Below, in pieces: positions 54,346 through 63,602 of a DNA stretch of 64,000 nt. Within the stretch, counting starts at the first letter, position 1, and each line of letters opens with the position of its first letter. Where the stretch lies: positions 1,798,001 to 1,862,000 of the forward strand of contig JAWLAZ010000001.1 in NCBI GenBank assembly GCA_041395205.1. Reading direction: 5' to 3'. The notes beneath the pieces were generated by a model, which saw only the letters and a list, made by a program, of their open reading frames with translations, did no database searches and was not told the DNA's origin. The stretch comes from JAHEFU01 sp041395205 (lineage in GTDB: Bacteria; 4484-113; JAFGCY01). A program made the translations under genes and the position numbers.

Positions 54346-56196
54346 ATGGTACAGGCGGCAAACACTGTTGATAGGTTGTTGACAACACTCCTGGTGCTTG
54401 TCTGCATCCTGCCTGCGGCGGCACACGCCCAGGCGGACAGTCCCTCCATCAGCTTCAGCATCAGCCCCTCGGAGCTCCCCAGCGTGCAGGTCAACCAGGC
54501 CGACGACGGGATCGAGATCCGCAGCGTGCGCGTCGAGGGCCTGGAGTATCTGGAGGAGTCCACGGTGATCACCGGCCTGACCATCAAGGCCGGGGACATT
54601 CTCGTCGGCAATGTCACCGCCAAGCTCAATGCGGCTTCCGAAGCGCTCTACAACACCGGCTGGTACCAGGACAAGCCGGTGCTGACGCTGGACAGCCAGG
54701 GCGATGGCGCCGTGCTCAAGGTCACGGTGCATGAGAACCCGCTCTACCGCGGCACCAACATTTCCGGCAACACCCTGTTCTCCACCCCGCGCATCCTGCA
54801 GGAGGTCGAGGGCAGTGACGACGGCAGCGGTGCGCAGATGCACCCCGGCGACGTGATCAACGTGCGCAACCTGCAGCGTGCCATCGACGGCATCTCCAGG
54901 CTGTATGCCGACGCCGGCTACATCGCGGCCGGTGTCAACGACTTCAACTTCTCCTATGCGGGCCCGGATGAGGGCATGGTCTCCATGGTGATCTCCGAGG
55001 GCTTCGTCGAGGACATCGTGATCACGGGACTCGAGGGCACGCGTGAGGACGTCGTGCGCAGCCAGATCACGCACCTGCATGCCGGCAGCGTGCTGACCCA
55101 GGACGACATCTACCGCGACATCAACCAGATCTACAACACCGGCCTGTTCGAGTCGGTCGAGCCGGACATCCAGCAGTCGCTGAAGCCCGGCTACGTGATC
55201 GTGCTGCTGGAGGTCACTGAGGCCGCCACAGGCCAGGTCGGCTTCGGCCTCGGCTACTCCACGATCAACGGCCTGCAGGGCAGCGTCAACTACAACGAGA
55301 AGAACCTGTTCGGCAGCGGCAAGGTGCTGGGCGCGACCGTGGTCTTCAGCCGCAACAAGCCCGGCATCCAGCTGACCTACAGCGACCCCTACTACAAGGA
55401 CGATTCGTTCTACAGCATCAGCCTCTACAGCCTGCATGAGCGCCAGCAGTCCGCGCCCGGCAGTGCCTATGAAAGCGAGCTGGCGGTGGACACCCAGGGC
55501 ATCAGCCTCGGCTATGGCCAGCACCTCAATGAGTACGACAGCTGGCAGAGCACCTTCACGCTCGCCGATTACGACTACGAGGTCCGCAAGGGTGATCCCT
55601 TCCGCGGCACCGACCCGCGCACCCGCGCCCGGCTGAGCGCCAAGGGCGAGACCCGCAAGCTGGGCCTGTCCTACACGCACGACACCCGTGACAACATCTT
55701 CTCCACCAAGCAGGGCATCTACGTCCGCCCGACCGTGGAGTATGCGGGCTTCGGCGGCGACTTCTCCTTCCAGAAGTACAGCCTCGAAAGCCGCGAGTTC
55801 TTCAAGCTCGGTCCCGGCACGATGGGCTTCCGCGAGCGCGTCGGCCTCGGCACCGGTGAGATCCCGATCTACGAACAGTGGCGACTGGGCGGCGTGCAGA
55901 GTGTGCGCGGTATCCCCGAGGACATGCTGCAGGGAACGCACCACCTGCTGCTCAACGGTGAGTACCGCGTACCGATCAACGAGACCGTCGGCGGCGTGGC
56001 CTTCATGGATGCCGGCTGGGCCGGCAACGGCTTCGGCGAGATGGACAACGCGGTCAGCGCCGGTCTGGGCGCCCGCATCAAGCTGTCCTTCCTCGGCGTG
56101 AATGCCGTACGGCTGGACTACGCCTGGCAGATCGCCGGTGACCGGGAAGACCACGGAGGCAGCCGCTTCCACTTCTTCCTCGGCGAGATGTTCTAG
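54346..56196 (+). CDS. bamA: BamA-type outer membrane assembly factor (three POTRA domains)
   Basis: Product of 616 aa from the ATG at 54346 (GTG 54325 would add 7 residues). Signal peptide ends at AAAHAQA. Three POTRA domains are visible: IEIRSVRVEGLEYLEESTVI, NPLYRGTNISGNTLFSTPRI and EDIVITGLEGTREDVVRSQI. A 16-strand-type barrel follows, with the conserved loop motif VRGIPED and a C-terminal FHFFLGEMF ending in Phe, as recognised by the BAM machinery. Escherichia coli BamA has five POTRA domains and about 810 aa; three occur in other lineages. It inserts beta-barrel proteins into the outer membrane. Followed by the unknown exported protein and lpxD. Confidence 0.93.
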   Translation: MVQAANTVDRLLTTLLVLVCILPAAAHAQADSPSISFSISPSELPSVQVNQADDGIEIRSVRVEGLEYLEESTVITGLTIKAGDILVGNVTAKLNAASEALYNTGWYQDKPVLTLDSQGDGAVLKVTVHENPLYRGTNISGNTLFSTPRILQEVEGSDDGSGAQMHPGDVINVRNLQRAIDGISRLYADAGYIAAGVNDFNFSYAGPDEGMVSMVISEGFVEDIVITGLEGTREDVVRSQITHLHAGSVLTQDDIYRDINQIYNTGLFESVEPDIQQSLKPGYVIVLLEVTEAATGQVGFGLGYSTINGLQGSVNYNEKNLFGSGKVLGATVVFSRNKPGIQLTYSDPYYKDDSFYSISLYSLHERQQSAPGSAYESELAVDTQGISLGYGQHLNEYDSWQSTFTLADYDYEVRKGDPFRGTDPRTRARLSAKGETRKLGLSYTHDTRDNIFSTKQGIYVRPTVEYAGFGGDFSFQKYSLESREFFKLGPGTMGFRERVGLGTGEIPIYEQWRLGGVQSVRGIPEDMLQGTHHLLLNGEYRVPINETVGGVAFMDAGWAGNGFGEMDNAVSAGLGARIKLSFLGVNAVRLDYAWQIAGDREDHGGSRFHFFLGEMF

Positions 56197-56237
56197 GCAG
56201 CGGACGCGACTTACAGGCAACGGAAGGCAGAGGAAGC

Positions 56238-57596
56238 ATGAAGAGGCAGGGCAGAGGCAGCTGGAATGTGCGCATCGTCAGATGTGCCGCCGGACTGCTG
56301 TGCCTGCTGGCCCTGCTCCTGCCCCACGCTGCCAGGGCCGCGGACCGGGTGGAGGGCGTCTCCGTCCTGCTCAGGTTCGAGGGCGGCTTCGTCGGCAATG
56401 AAACCATGGCCCTGCTGGATGAGGCCCTGACAGCCACCGCTGAGGCCGCGATCATGGAGCAGCTCGGCGGTGACCTTGACTACATCCTGCGCAATAGCGG
56501 TGAGGTCAGCGGCATCCTCTCCGACGTGGTGGACAGCACGCTCACCAGCCGCGGCTTCGACCTCGTGGAACTCTCGCTCGATCCCGGCACGCGCACCACC
56601 GTGAGCATGACCCTGCGCATCGCCGACCAGCGCGTCAGTGCCTTCAGCGTGGACTTCCACGTGATGGGCAATGTGCCGCGCATCACCGAGACCCTCGGCG
56701 AGGATGAGCAGCGCGTTGTCAACCGGCTCTATGAAACCCTCGCCAGCACACCCTATGACGACAAGCAGTGGCTGACCTCCCTCGTGCATGACACGGTGCA
56801 TGACGAGCTGTCCCGCATGCCGGCCTACGCAGACTTCGGCCACAGCATCGTCACCGAACCCGGCGAGACCACGCGGGTCGTCGTCAGCTTCGAGCCGCTG
56901 CCGGAGGCGCTGCTTGTCGGCGACTACAGCATCAGCGTGCGCAGCCTGACGCTCACCAACCTGCAGCTGCGCCCGGCCCGGGACAGCCTCGCCAGCTACC
57001 TGCAGTCCTTCGTGGGCCTGCCGGTGAGCTTCGTCTCCAGCAAGCTCAGCCACTTCCAGCAGGGTGCGATGGGCTACCTCAACAGCAACTGCAGCCTCGT
57101 GGCCCAGAGCCCGGATTCCACGCTCAGCCTGCGCGTGGACTACTGCACGCTCGAGGCCTGGATCAACCTGGACAGCACGCGCTACCTCTACGATGCGCAG
57201 CTGCGCCTCGATCTCTGGGAGCACAGCCAGTACGACATCCACGGCCGTCTCAGTGCCGGAGGCGGACGTTTCATCGGCGGACGCTGGGCGGCCTACTTCC
57301 ATGCCGACTACCACCCGGGACTGGAGCGCCTGAACCCGATGCTCGGCGTGGCCCGCCAGCTCGGGCCGCAGACCCTGCTGAGCGCCGGCTATGACCTGCA
57401 GGCCGAGAGCCTGCGCCTGCGCGGTGAGCACCACCTGCGCCGCGATGTCTACCTGAGCGCCGACATCTTCACCGAGGACGACTGGGACTACCTGAGCGAG
57501 CTGGCCCTGCACTACCGGCTGCATGACATATATGAGCTACAATTGGTCTCAACCATGGATGGAGAGGTGTTCGCTGCGATCGCTGCTGATCTGTAG
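56238..57596 (+). CDS. Exported protein of unknown function between bamA and lpxD
   Basis: Product of 452 aa. ATG 56238 follows GAGGAAG; a signal peptide ends near ARAADR (about residue 35). The mature N-terminal half is alpha/beta (LLDEALTATAEAAIMEQLGG; TTVSMTLRIADQRVSAF). The C-terminal half alternates polar and hydrophobic residues with many aromatics (LYDAQLRLDLWEHSQYDIHG; FHADYHPGLERLNPM), like a small beta-barrel or beta-sheet. No known family is recognised. It occupies the position where skp/ompH lies in many genomes but is not Skp-like (Skp is a short coiled coil). I infer a role in outer membrane assembly or LPS handling. Confidence 0.65.
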   Translation: MKRQGRGSWNVRIVRCAAGLLCLLALLLPHAARAADRVEGVSVLLRFEGGFVGNETMALLDEALTATAEAAIMEQLGGDLDYILRNSGEVSGILSDVVDSTLTSRGFDLVELSLDPGTRTTVSMTLRIADQRVSAFSVDFHVMGNVPRITETLGEDEQRVVNRLYETLASTPYDDKQWLTSLVHDTVHDELSRMPAYADFGHSIVTEPGETTRVVVSFEPLPEALLVGDYSISVRSLTLTNLQLRPARDSLASYLQSFVGLPVSFVSSKLSHFQQGAMGYLNSNCSLVAQSPDSTLSLRVDYCTLEAWINLDSTRYLYDAQLRLDLWEHSQYDIHGRLSAGGGRFIGGRWAAYFHADYHPGLERLNPMLGVARQLGPQTLLSAGYDLQAESLRLRGEHHLRRDVYLSADIFTEDDWDYLSELALHYRLHDIYELQLVSTMDGEVFAAIAADL

Positions 57597-57619
57597 CCTC
57601 GCCGCCACCAACGCACAGG

Positions 57620-58834
57620 ATGAAGACACTCGAGCAGCTGGCCGCACTCACGGGCGGAAAGGTCAAGGGGGACGGGGCACTGTCCCTCGCGGGTTTCTGC
57701 AGCCTCGACAATCCCCGCACCGGCTGCATCAGCTACATGGAGAAGCTCAAGGACGCCTCCAGCCTGGCTGACACCAGCATCGCCGCGCTGATCACCACCG
57801 AGAGCCTCGCCGGCCACTTCACGAACGTGCTGATCCACCCCAACCCACGCCTGGCCTTCATCTCCGTGATGGAGGACTTCATCGGGCCCAGCCCGGAGGC
57901 GGAGGGCTTCATCCATCCGCGCGCCGTGGTGGAGGAGGGGGCCGAGATCCATCCCACCGCACGCATCAGCGCCTGCGCCGTGGTCAGCCCCGGAGCACGC
58001 ATCGGTGCCCGCACCTTCCTCGGGGCGGGCGTCTACGTGGGAAAGGATGCCGTACTCGGTGAGGACTGCTTCATCCATGCCAATGTCTCGATCTACAGCC
58101 GCAGCCGGATCGGCAACCGTGTTGAGATCCACGCCGGGACGACCATCGGCAGCGCGGGCTTTGGCTACCTGCCCACAAGCGAGGGGCATCGCCGCTTCCC
58201 GCAGGTCGGCGACGTGATCATCGAGGACGACGTGGATGTCGGTGCCAACTGCTGCATCGACCGCGCCGCGCTTGACAGCACGGTGATCCACAGCGGCACC
58301 AAGATTGACAACCTCGTGCAGATCGCGCACGGCGTGAGCGTCGGCACGAACACCGTGATCGCGGCCCAGACCGGGATCAGCGGCGGCACGAGCATCGGCA
58401 AGTGGTGCGTGATCGGCGGCCAGGCCGGCTTCCAGGGGCACATCACCGTCGGCGACCAGTCCATCGTCGCCGCCCAGAGCGGTGTGTTCAACAGCCTGGA
58501 GTACAAGAGCAAGGTTTCGGGCTATCCCGCCAAGCCGCACGGCCAGAGCCTCAAGGTGCTGGCCCTGACCTTCAAGCTGCCGCAGCTCGTGGAGAAGGTC
58601 AAGAGCATGGAGATCGACATCGACCTGCTCAGCGGTGAACTGAAGAGCCTGCGCAAGCGCGGGCTGGCCGGCACTCCCGACAGCATCCCCGCCGGCAGCG
58701 GCGAACTGGGTGAGCTGGTGCAGGGCCTGGCCGAGAAGTTCCACGGCCTCGAGATGGACATCGAGCTGATCCGCAGCGAGCTGCACTCCCTGCGCAGCGA
58801 CGGCGGCGACCCGCCGACCACGGGCAGCGCGTAA
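57620..58834 (+). CDS. lpxD: UDP-3-O-acylglucosamine N-acyltransferase with C-terminal extension
   Basis: Product of 404 aa. ATG 57620 follows CAGGA. The N-terminal uridine-binding part (MKTLEQLAALTGGKVKGDG) is followed by left-handed beta-helix hexapeptides (VVEEGAEIHPTARISACAVV; VGKDAVLGEDCFIHANVSIY). The catalytic His is in NLVQIAHGVSVG, and FGYLP and GGQAGFQGH are typical. LpxD adds the N-linked acyl chain in lipid A synthesis, so the cell should make LPS. The length exceeds the usual 340 because of a helical C-terminal extension (about 325-404) with two similar segments (MEIDIDLLSGELKSLRK and MDIELIRSELHSLRS). Confidence 0.95.
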   Translation: MKTLEQLAALTGGKVKGDGALSLAGFCSLDNPRTGCISYMEKLKDASSLADTSIAALITTESLAGHFTNVLIHPNPRLAFISVMEDFIGPSPEAEGFIHPRAVVEEGAEIHPTARISACAVVSPGARIGARTFLGAGVYVGKDAVLGEDCFIHANVSIYSRSRIGNRVEIHAGTTIGSAGFGYLPTSEGHRRFPQVGDVIIEDDVDVGANCCIDRAALDSTVIHSGTKIDNLVQIAHGVSVGTNTVIAAQTGISGGTSIGKWCVIGGQAGFQGHITVGDQSIVAAQSGVFNSLEYKSKVSGYPAKPHGQSLKVLALTFKLPQLVEKVKSMEIDIDLLSGELKSLRKRGLAGTPDSIPAGSGELGELVQGLAEKFHGLEMDIELIRSELHSLRSDGGDPPTTGSA

Positions 58835-58911
58835 CCCCACGCCCCTAAAGCCCGTCCCCTCCCGCGCCGATAAGTCCCCCATAAAGGCCAAGCGCCAGCG
58901 AAGAGGGGCCT

Positions 58912-60813
58912 ATGTGGGTACGCACTTCAATTCTGACGATCATCCTCTGCCTGCTCAGTGCATGCGCCGGCCGCCTGCCGCAGCTTGCCAGCCAGCCCGG
59001 CCCCGCCCCTGAACAGATCCTCGCAGTCCTGCCCGGCATTGCCTCCGAGCAGCCCCGCGCAGCCATGATCGCCGGGGCCCAGCCCGCTGATGCCGGTAAC
59101 CTGCTGGCCCGCAGCGCCAGCGCCGGCGCGGTCGGCAGCAGCATGATGCTCAACAGCAGCGCTGAGGTATCAAGCTGGGCACTGTGGGGCTGGTACGGCC
59201 TGAACAGCACGGTCTTCCCTGAACGGATCCGCGTCAGTCTCAGCACGCCGGAGGAGGATTGCCATGTCCTGCTGGCGGACTTCGCCATGAGGCGCTGGCG
59301 CACGCTCGGCCCCCTCCAGGGCAGTGTGATCGAGATCTCGCCCGCCGAGCATTGCGACCGCGTGCTGGGCCGCGACGGGGTGTTCTATGTTGCCATTCTC
59401 GCAAGCGATGGCAGCCGGCCCGTGATCAGCGGGATCAGCATCGAAACCGGCAACAGCATCGAGATGCCGGCTCCCGTGCAGTGGTGTACGGCCAGCCAGG
59501 GCAGCCAGCCGGACCGCATCAGCCTCGCCTGGGAAGCCTCGCCGCTCTCCAGTGCCTGGACGCTCAGGCGCGTGCGCCTGGCTGATCCTGAGGACCTGGC
59601 CGAGATTGCCGTGGAATGCTGCAGTTACATTGACGAGGACGTGATTCCCGGCGAGCTCTACAGCTACAGCGTGGTCTGCTCCAACCTGCATGGCAGCGCA
59701 GTCAGCGGACCGCCCGCGCTGGGGCATGCCGGCCAGCTCAGTGGCGCGCGGCTCAGCGGCAGCCTGCATTACGACTCCAGCCATCCCGCCGCAGGCATCC
59801 CGCTGCAGCTTGGCAACGGCCTGCTCGTCAGCAGTTCCGGTTCCGACGGCAGCTTCAGCTTCGCCGGCCTCAGCCCCGGGCTCTGGACTCTGTGGCGCAG
59901 CGACAGCCAGCCGCGGGTGCAGCTCGGACAATTCGTCGTCAGCGGTGCCGATGTCAGCACCGGGGTGATCACGCTTGAGCGCGGCGGCACGCCACAGCTC
60001 GGCTGGCACTGGATCTATCCGCCCCAGAACCTGCAGGTTTCCGCCAGCACGAATGACAGCGTCACGCTCAAGTGGCAGGACGCAGAGCGCGCCACCCGCT
60101 ATGAAGTGCTGCGCGGGCGCTTCACCGATCCCTACTGGGCTGAACTGCAGGCCGTGACTGAACTGAACAGCATCGCGCTCACGCAGCAGGGCAACGGCCA
60201 GTACTACTACTGGGTGCGCAGCCGCGAGGAACTCGACAGTTTCACACGGATCAGCGCCGTGGGCCAGGCCTGCGGGCATCTCTTCCCGGACAAGGGCCTG
60301 CTGCCCGATACGATCTACGCCATCCCGGACCGCACGAGCGTTGCAGCGGGGGAGATCGTGACCTTCACCGTGATGGTGCACGAAACCGCGCATCCGCTGA
60401 ACTTCGTCAACAGCGTGCGCGTGACCTTCGAGGAAGGCAACCAGTATGTCTCCGGCAGCTTCAACCCCGGCAGCGTGGGCGGCGGCGTTGACAAGGCGGA
60501 CGGGATCTGGCAGTACGTCGACCCGGCGGACGGCTTCCTCCCGCTCGACAGCGAGGTGCTCGGCCAGCAGGATCCCGTCAACGGGCGCAGTGCCATCGAC
60601 TTCAACGTCACACCGCTCGGCGGCAGTGAGATCGAGCAGGCCACGGGCGCGCTGTTCAACTTCCGCCTGCGCATCTACACAGATGTCACGCTTTCCTTCC
60701 AGACCAGCAATGAACTGCTGCGCACCTACTACTCGGACGGCAGCCAGCAGCACGAGAACGTCTGGACCCACGATGACAACATGGGAATGCCGGTGGTGCG
60801 CGTCGTCAACTGA
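58912..60813 (+). CDS. Multidomain lipoprotein with Fn3-like and cohesin-like parts
   Basis: Product of 633 aa. ATG 58912 follows GAGGGG; the lipobox is CLLSAC. Residues about 65-185 hold the module shared with the lipoproteins at 11932 and 63603 (WYGLNSTVFPERIRVSLST; VLLADFAMRRWRTLGPL). Next come Fn3-like segments, with a carboxypeptidase-regulatory-like stretch (SSGSDGSFSFAGLSPGLWTL) between them. The C-terminal 170 residues (IYAIPDRTSVAAGEIVTFTV to LFNFRLRIYTDVTLSF) resemble a cohesin-type beta-sandwich, though weakly. No enzyme motif. It follows lpxD by 77 bp and probably faces the periplasm or surface. Confidence 0.7.
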   Translation: MWVRTSILTIILCLLSACAGRLPQLASQPGPAPEQILAVLPGIASEQPRAAMIAGAQPADAGNLLARSASAGAVGSSMMLNSSAEVSSWALWGWYGLNSTVFPERIRVSLSTPEEDCHVLLADFAMRRWRTLGPLQGSVIEISPAEHCDRVLGRDGVFYVAILASDGSRPVISGISIETGNSIEMPAPVQWCTASQGSQPDRISLAWEASPLSSAWTLRRVRLADPEDLAEIAVECCSYIDEDVIPGELYSYSVVCSNLHGSAVSGPPALGHAGQLSGARLSGSLHYDSSHPAAGIPLQLGNGLLVSSSGSDGSFSFAGLSPGLWTLWRSDSQPRVQLGQFVVSGADVSTGVITLERGGTPQLGWHWIYPPQNLQVSASTNDSVTLKWQDAERATRYEVLRGRFTDPYWAELQAVTELNSIALTQQGNGQYYYWVRSREELDSFTRISAVGQACGHLFPDKGLLPDTIYAIPDRTSVAAGEIVTFTVMVHETAHPLNFVNSVRVTFEEGNQYVSGSFNPGSVGGGVDKADGIWQYVDPADGFLPLDSEVLGQQDPVNGRSAIDFNVTPLGGSEIEQATGALFNFRLRIYTDVTLSFQTSNELLRTYYSDGSQQHENVWTHDDNMGMPVVRVVN

Positions 60814-60821
60814 GGCAGGGC

Positions 60822-61229
60822 TCAGTAGATGCGCTGGTTGTGCTCGTCCAGATTCTGCAGGAAGAAGGCCGTGTCCGTGAAGAACTCCAGCAGCGCTTCC
60901 TTCTGCACACCATCGATTCCCACTTCATCCAGTGCCGCGGTCATGTGCTCGATCCAGCGCTCGGCGGCCCGCTTCGTGATCGGGAAGCTGGCATGCCGGG
61001 CCCGCAGCGCCGGATGGCCCTTGCGCGCGGAGTAGATCTGCGGCCCGCCCAGGCGTTGGGCGAAGAATTCATACTGATTCTGGATCGCCATGTCCATGTC
61101 GTCCGGGAACATGTTGCGGAACCAGGGGTCCTGGTCGGCATAGACCCGGGTGTAGAAAGCGGTGGACAGCTCGACCAGCTTCGGCAGGCCGAGTTCCTCG
61201 AACAGGTTGTGGTTGTCAATCTTGAACAT
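60822..61229 (-). CDS. Truncated haemoglobin, group II (trHbO-like)
   Basis: Product of 135 aa from the ATG at 61229. The 2-on-2 globin pattern is clear: AFYTRVYADQDPWFRNMFP, then QYEFFAQRLGGPQIYSARKG, LRARHASFPITKRAAERW with the proximal His and the G8 Trp, and a final helix LEFFTDTAFFL. Such proteins bind oxygen or nitric oxide in the cytosol. It is 18 bp upstream of (and co-directional with) the amidohydrolase stop, so the pair may be co-transcribed. Confidence 0.88.
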   Translation of the reverse strand: MFKIDNHNLFEELGLPKLVELSTAFYTRVYADQDPWFRNMFPDDMDMAIQNQYEFFAQRLGGPQIYSARKGHPALRARHASFPITKRAAERWIEHMTAALDEVGIDGVQKEALLEFFTDTAFFLQNLDEHNQRIY

Positions 61230-61247
61230 GCTTGCTTCCGGTGGGGC

Positions 61248-62468
61248 TCAGACCGCTGCGCCGGCATTCGCGGTCACGGCATTGTGGATGATCCGACCGT
61301 TGCAGATTGTAAGGCAGGACTCGCCGCTGTCCAGCACCGCGCCGAACACCGCATCGAAATCCCCCGCCGTGTCAGCCGGGATGCGGAAGGCCGCCAGGTC
61401 CGCGATGAATGAGGTGCTCAGCCGCCCCAGTTCATGCTGCAGGCCCAGCACCCTGAGCGGATTGCCGGTGATCATCGCGAACAGCTGCTGCATTGCGAGT
61501 CTTGGGAAGCGTTCCCGCACCAGTGCGGCCTCATGCAGCGGACTGAGCCGTTCATTGCTGGCCAGGCTGTCCGTACCGAGCGCCACGTTGACGCCCGCCT
61601 CCAGCAGATCCGGCAGCGGATGCTGCGGATGCCCGAAGTAGGCATGGCTGCGCGGGCAGTAGACCACGGTCGGGCGCTTGCCGGCGAGGATCGCCAGGTC
61701 GCCCTCGGTGAGATAGTTGACATGGATCGCCAGCGTGGTGTCATCGAGGATGCCCTGCTCGGCGTAGAAGCGCACCGGTGAGAGCCCGGTGCCGCTGAAG
61801 CTGTCATTCTGCGTGCCGGCCAGTTCATGCAGCTGCTCGATCTCCGCGTCACTGCCGCTGCGGATGAAGTCGATCTCCCCGCAGAATTCGCTCATGTGTA
61901 CCGAGAGCGGGGCTCCGGCCTGCGTTGCCAGGCGGCGGCAGGTGCGCGCCATGGCGGGACTGGCGGTGTAGGGCGCATGCGGTGCATAGCCGAAGCGGGC
62001 CCGCCTGCGGATCCGCTCGCCGTCCGGGTCGTCATTGTTGAACTCGAAGCATTCCAGCAGCGGGACATGGCGCAGCCCGAACAGTTCGATGCGTTGCCAG
62101 TCCAGGTCCACGGTGTGATGGTCGAAGACCGTGGTGCAGCCGCTGCCCGCGAGCTGCGCGAGGCTGGCATGCGGGTAGGCCGTGAGCTGGTTGCCGCGCT
62201 CCTTCTTCAGGTCGCGCACATGCTGCAGCCAGTCCACGAAGCTGCCGTTGAAGCTCGTGCGGCCCTGGCAGAATTCCAGTTCGAGATGCGCATGTGCATT
62301 CACGAAGCCGGGGGTGAGCACGGCATCGCCGAGGTCGATGTCGCAGGGCGGCGCGCCGTGCACGTAGCCTTCGCTGATGGAGAGGATGCGGTTGCCGTCC
62401 GTCTCGAGCTGCACATCGCGGCGCAGGTCCCCGGGTCCCGCCAGGGCATGGCTGGCTCTGATGATCAA
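61248..62468 (-). CDS. Amidohydrolase, aminodeoxyfutalosine deaminase/ATZ-TRZ type
   Basis: Product of 406 aa from TTG 62468, behind a GAGGAGGAGGAG run. The metal site VNAHAHLELE (HxH), then SVHMSEF, IHVNYLTEGDL and GTDSLASNERLSPLHE match the cytosolic amidohydrolases of the ATZ/TRZ and aminodeoxyfutalosine deaminase (MqnX) groups. The latter acts in the futalosine route of menaquinone synthesis. No other menaquinone gene is in the window, so assignment to that step is tentative. Guanine or S-adenosylhomocysteine-type deaminase activity is the alternative. Confidence 0.8.
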   Translation of the reverse strand: MIIRASHALAGPGDLRRDVQLETDGNRILSISEGYVHGAPPCDIDLGDAVLTPGFVNAHAHLELEFCQGRTSFNGSFVDWLQHVRDLKKERGNQLTAYPHASLAQLAGSGCTTVFDHHTVDLDWQRIELFGLRHVPLLECFEFNNDDPDGERIRRRARFGYAPHAPYTASPAMARTCRRLATQAGAPLSVHMSEFCGEIDFIRSGSDAEIEQLHELAGTQNDSFSGTGLSPVRFYAEQGILDDTTLAIHVNYLTEGDLAILAGKRPTVVYCPRSHAYFGHPQHPLPDLLEAGVNVALGTDSLASNERLSPLHEAALVRERFPRLAMQQLFAMITGNPLRVLGLQHELGRLSTSFIADLAAFRIPADTAGDFDAVFGAVLDSGESCLTICNGRIIHNAVTANAGAAV

Positions 62469-62509
62469 TGCGGCTCCTCCTCCTCGTTGGCGCCACCATC
62501 ATAGCAGGC

Positions 62510-63262
62510 TCAGCCGGTGCGCCGCCTGCGTTCATCCCGGGCGTTGTCATGCCGGACGAGATAGCCCTCATCCAGGCTCAGCATCGGCCGGTTGCGCACC
62601 GCCTCCGTCTCCGCTCTGTGGCTCCTGCGCCGGATGCTGAAAGGCCTGTGCAGCTGCGGCAATCTGATTGAGCCGGGCAGGTGTGGCCGGGGCAGCCGCA
62701 CTCTGGCGGTGAGCCGTCCGGCCAGGGCCAGCGGTAAGGCGAGCAGCGTCCGGCCGCAGAGCAGCAGGGCCGCCAGTGGCAGGATGCTTGCCAGCCAGTA
62801 CGGATTGCCGGGCAGCGGTGTGGCCAGCAGGCCCAGGACCGTCAGTCCCGCAGCCAGTCCCGCCATGATCAGCTCGCGCTGTTTCACCGGCCGGCCGGGC
62901 AGCAGGTTCAGCAGCAGATGCTCACCCACGCACAGTGCCAGCAGTACGGCCAGCTCGGCCGCGCTGCCCAGCAGCCGGTCGAGTGCATCCACGGGCTGCC
63001 GCCACTGCACCAGCAGCAGGGCACACAGATACAGCCAGGGCCAGGCCAGAAAGCGGCGCAGGCCAGCCGTTGCCAGAATCCCGAGCAGCATCACGCACAG
63101 CAGTGCAGCCCGTACGAGCTCCAGCAGCAGCGGGTTCCAGAGTGAGGGTTCGGCCAGCAGTGTACGGGGCTCGGGCCAGTAGGGCAGGCTCAGCAGGCAG
63201 CCCGCCAGCAGCAGCAGTGCCGGCAGCAGTTCCAGGGCTAGCTGTCTGGCGCGGGACTGCAT
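62510..63262 (-). CDS. Polytopic membrane protein
   Basis: About 250 aa from the ATG at 63262 (an in-frame ATG at 63343 adds 27 polar residues). A TACCTT box sits 7 nt upstream of 63262. Roughly six hydrophobic segments are visible (ALELLPALLLLAGCLLSL; LWNPLLLELVRAALLCVMLL; LYLCALLLVQW; AELAVLLALCVGEHLLL). They are followed by a basic Arg/Pro-rich cytoplasmic tail of about 70 residues. No family recognised. Confidence 0.55.
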   Translation of the reverse strand: MQSRARQLALELLPALLLLAGCLLSLPYWPEPRTLLAEPSLWNPLLLELVRAALLCVMLLGILATAGLRRFLAWPWLYLCALLLVQWRQPVDALDRLLGSAAELAVLLALCVGEHLLLNLLPGRPVKQRELIMAGLAAGLTVLGLLATPLPGNPYWLASILPLAALLLCGRTLLALPLALAGRLTARVRLPRPHLPGSIRLPQLHRPFSIRRRSHRAETEAVRNRPMLSLDEGYLVRHDNARDERRRRTG

Positions 63263-63602
63263 TCCGCCTAAGGTATAGGCGCTTGCCGTGAAAATTTCAA
63301 GGTCGAGCGGCGAACTAGCTGCATTTCGCGCATTGCGGTTCATTCTCAGTCAGGAGACACCGTAGATAGTCGGTTTACGTGGGAAATGTCCTGAGGCACA
63401 TGTTCAGCAGCATGATTGCCTGGTTCAGCCTGATGCTCATTTCCTCCGGAGCTGCAGGCAAGCGCCTGAAAAGCGCGGAAATCCCCGGGTAAACAGTTCT
63501 GTCCAGGAGCCATTCCACTGGGCTGGATCAATTGCCACGCACTGGATATAATTACAAGGTTAATTCGTGTCCAAAATATCCGAATTAGCCTGGGAGCGTA
63601 TC
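63263..63602 (+). other. Intergenic region before the last lipoprotein gene
   Basis: About 340 bp with no convincing gene. A TATAAT box (63547-63552) lies about 50 bp before the ATG at 63603 and probably belongs to its promoter. The segment 63540-63600 is A/T-rich. Confidence 0.5.
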
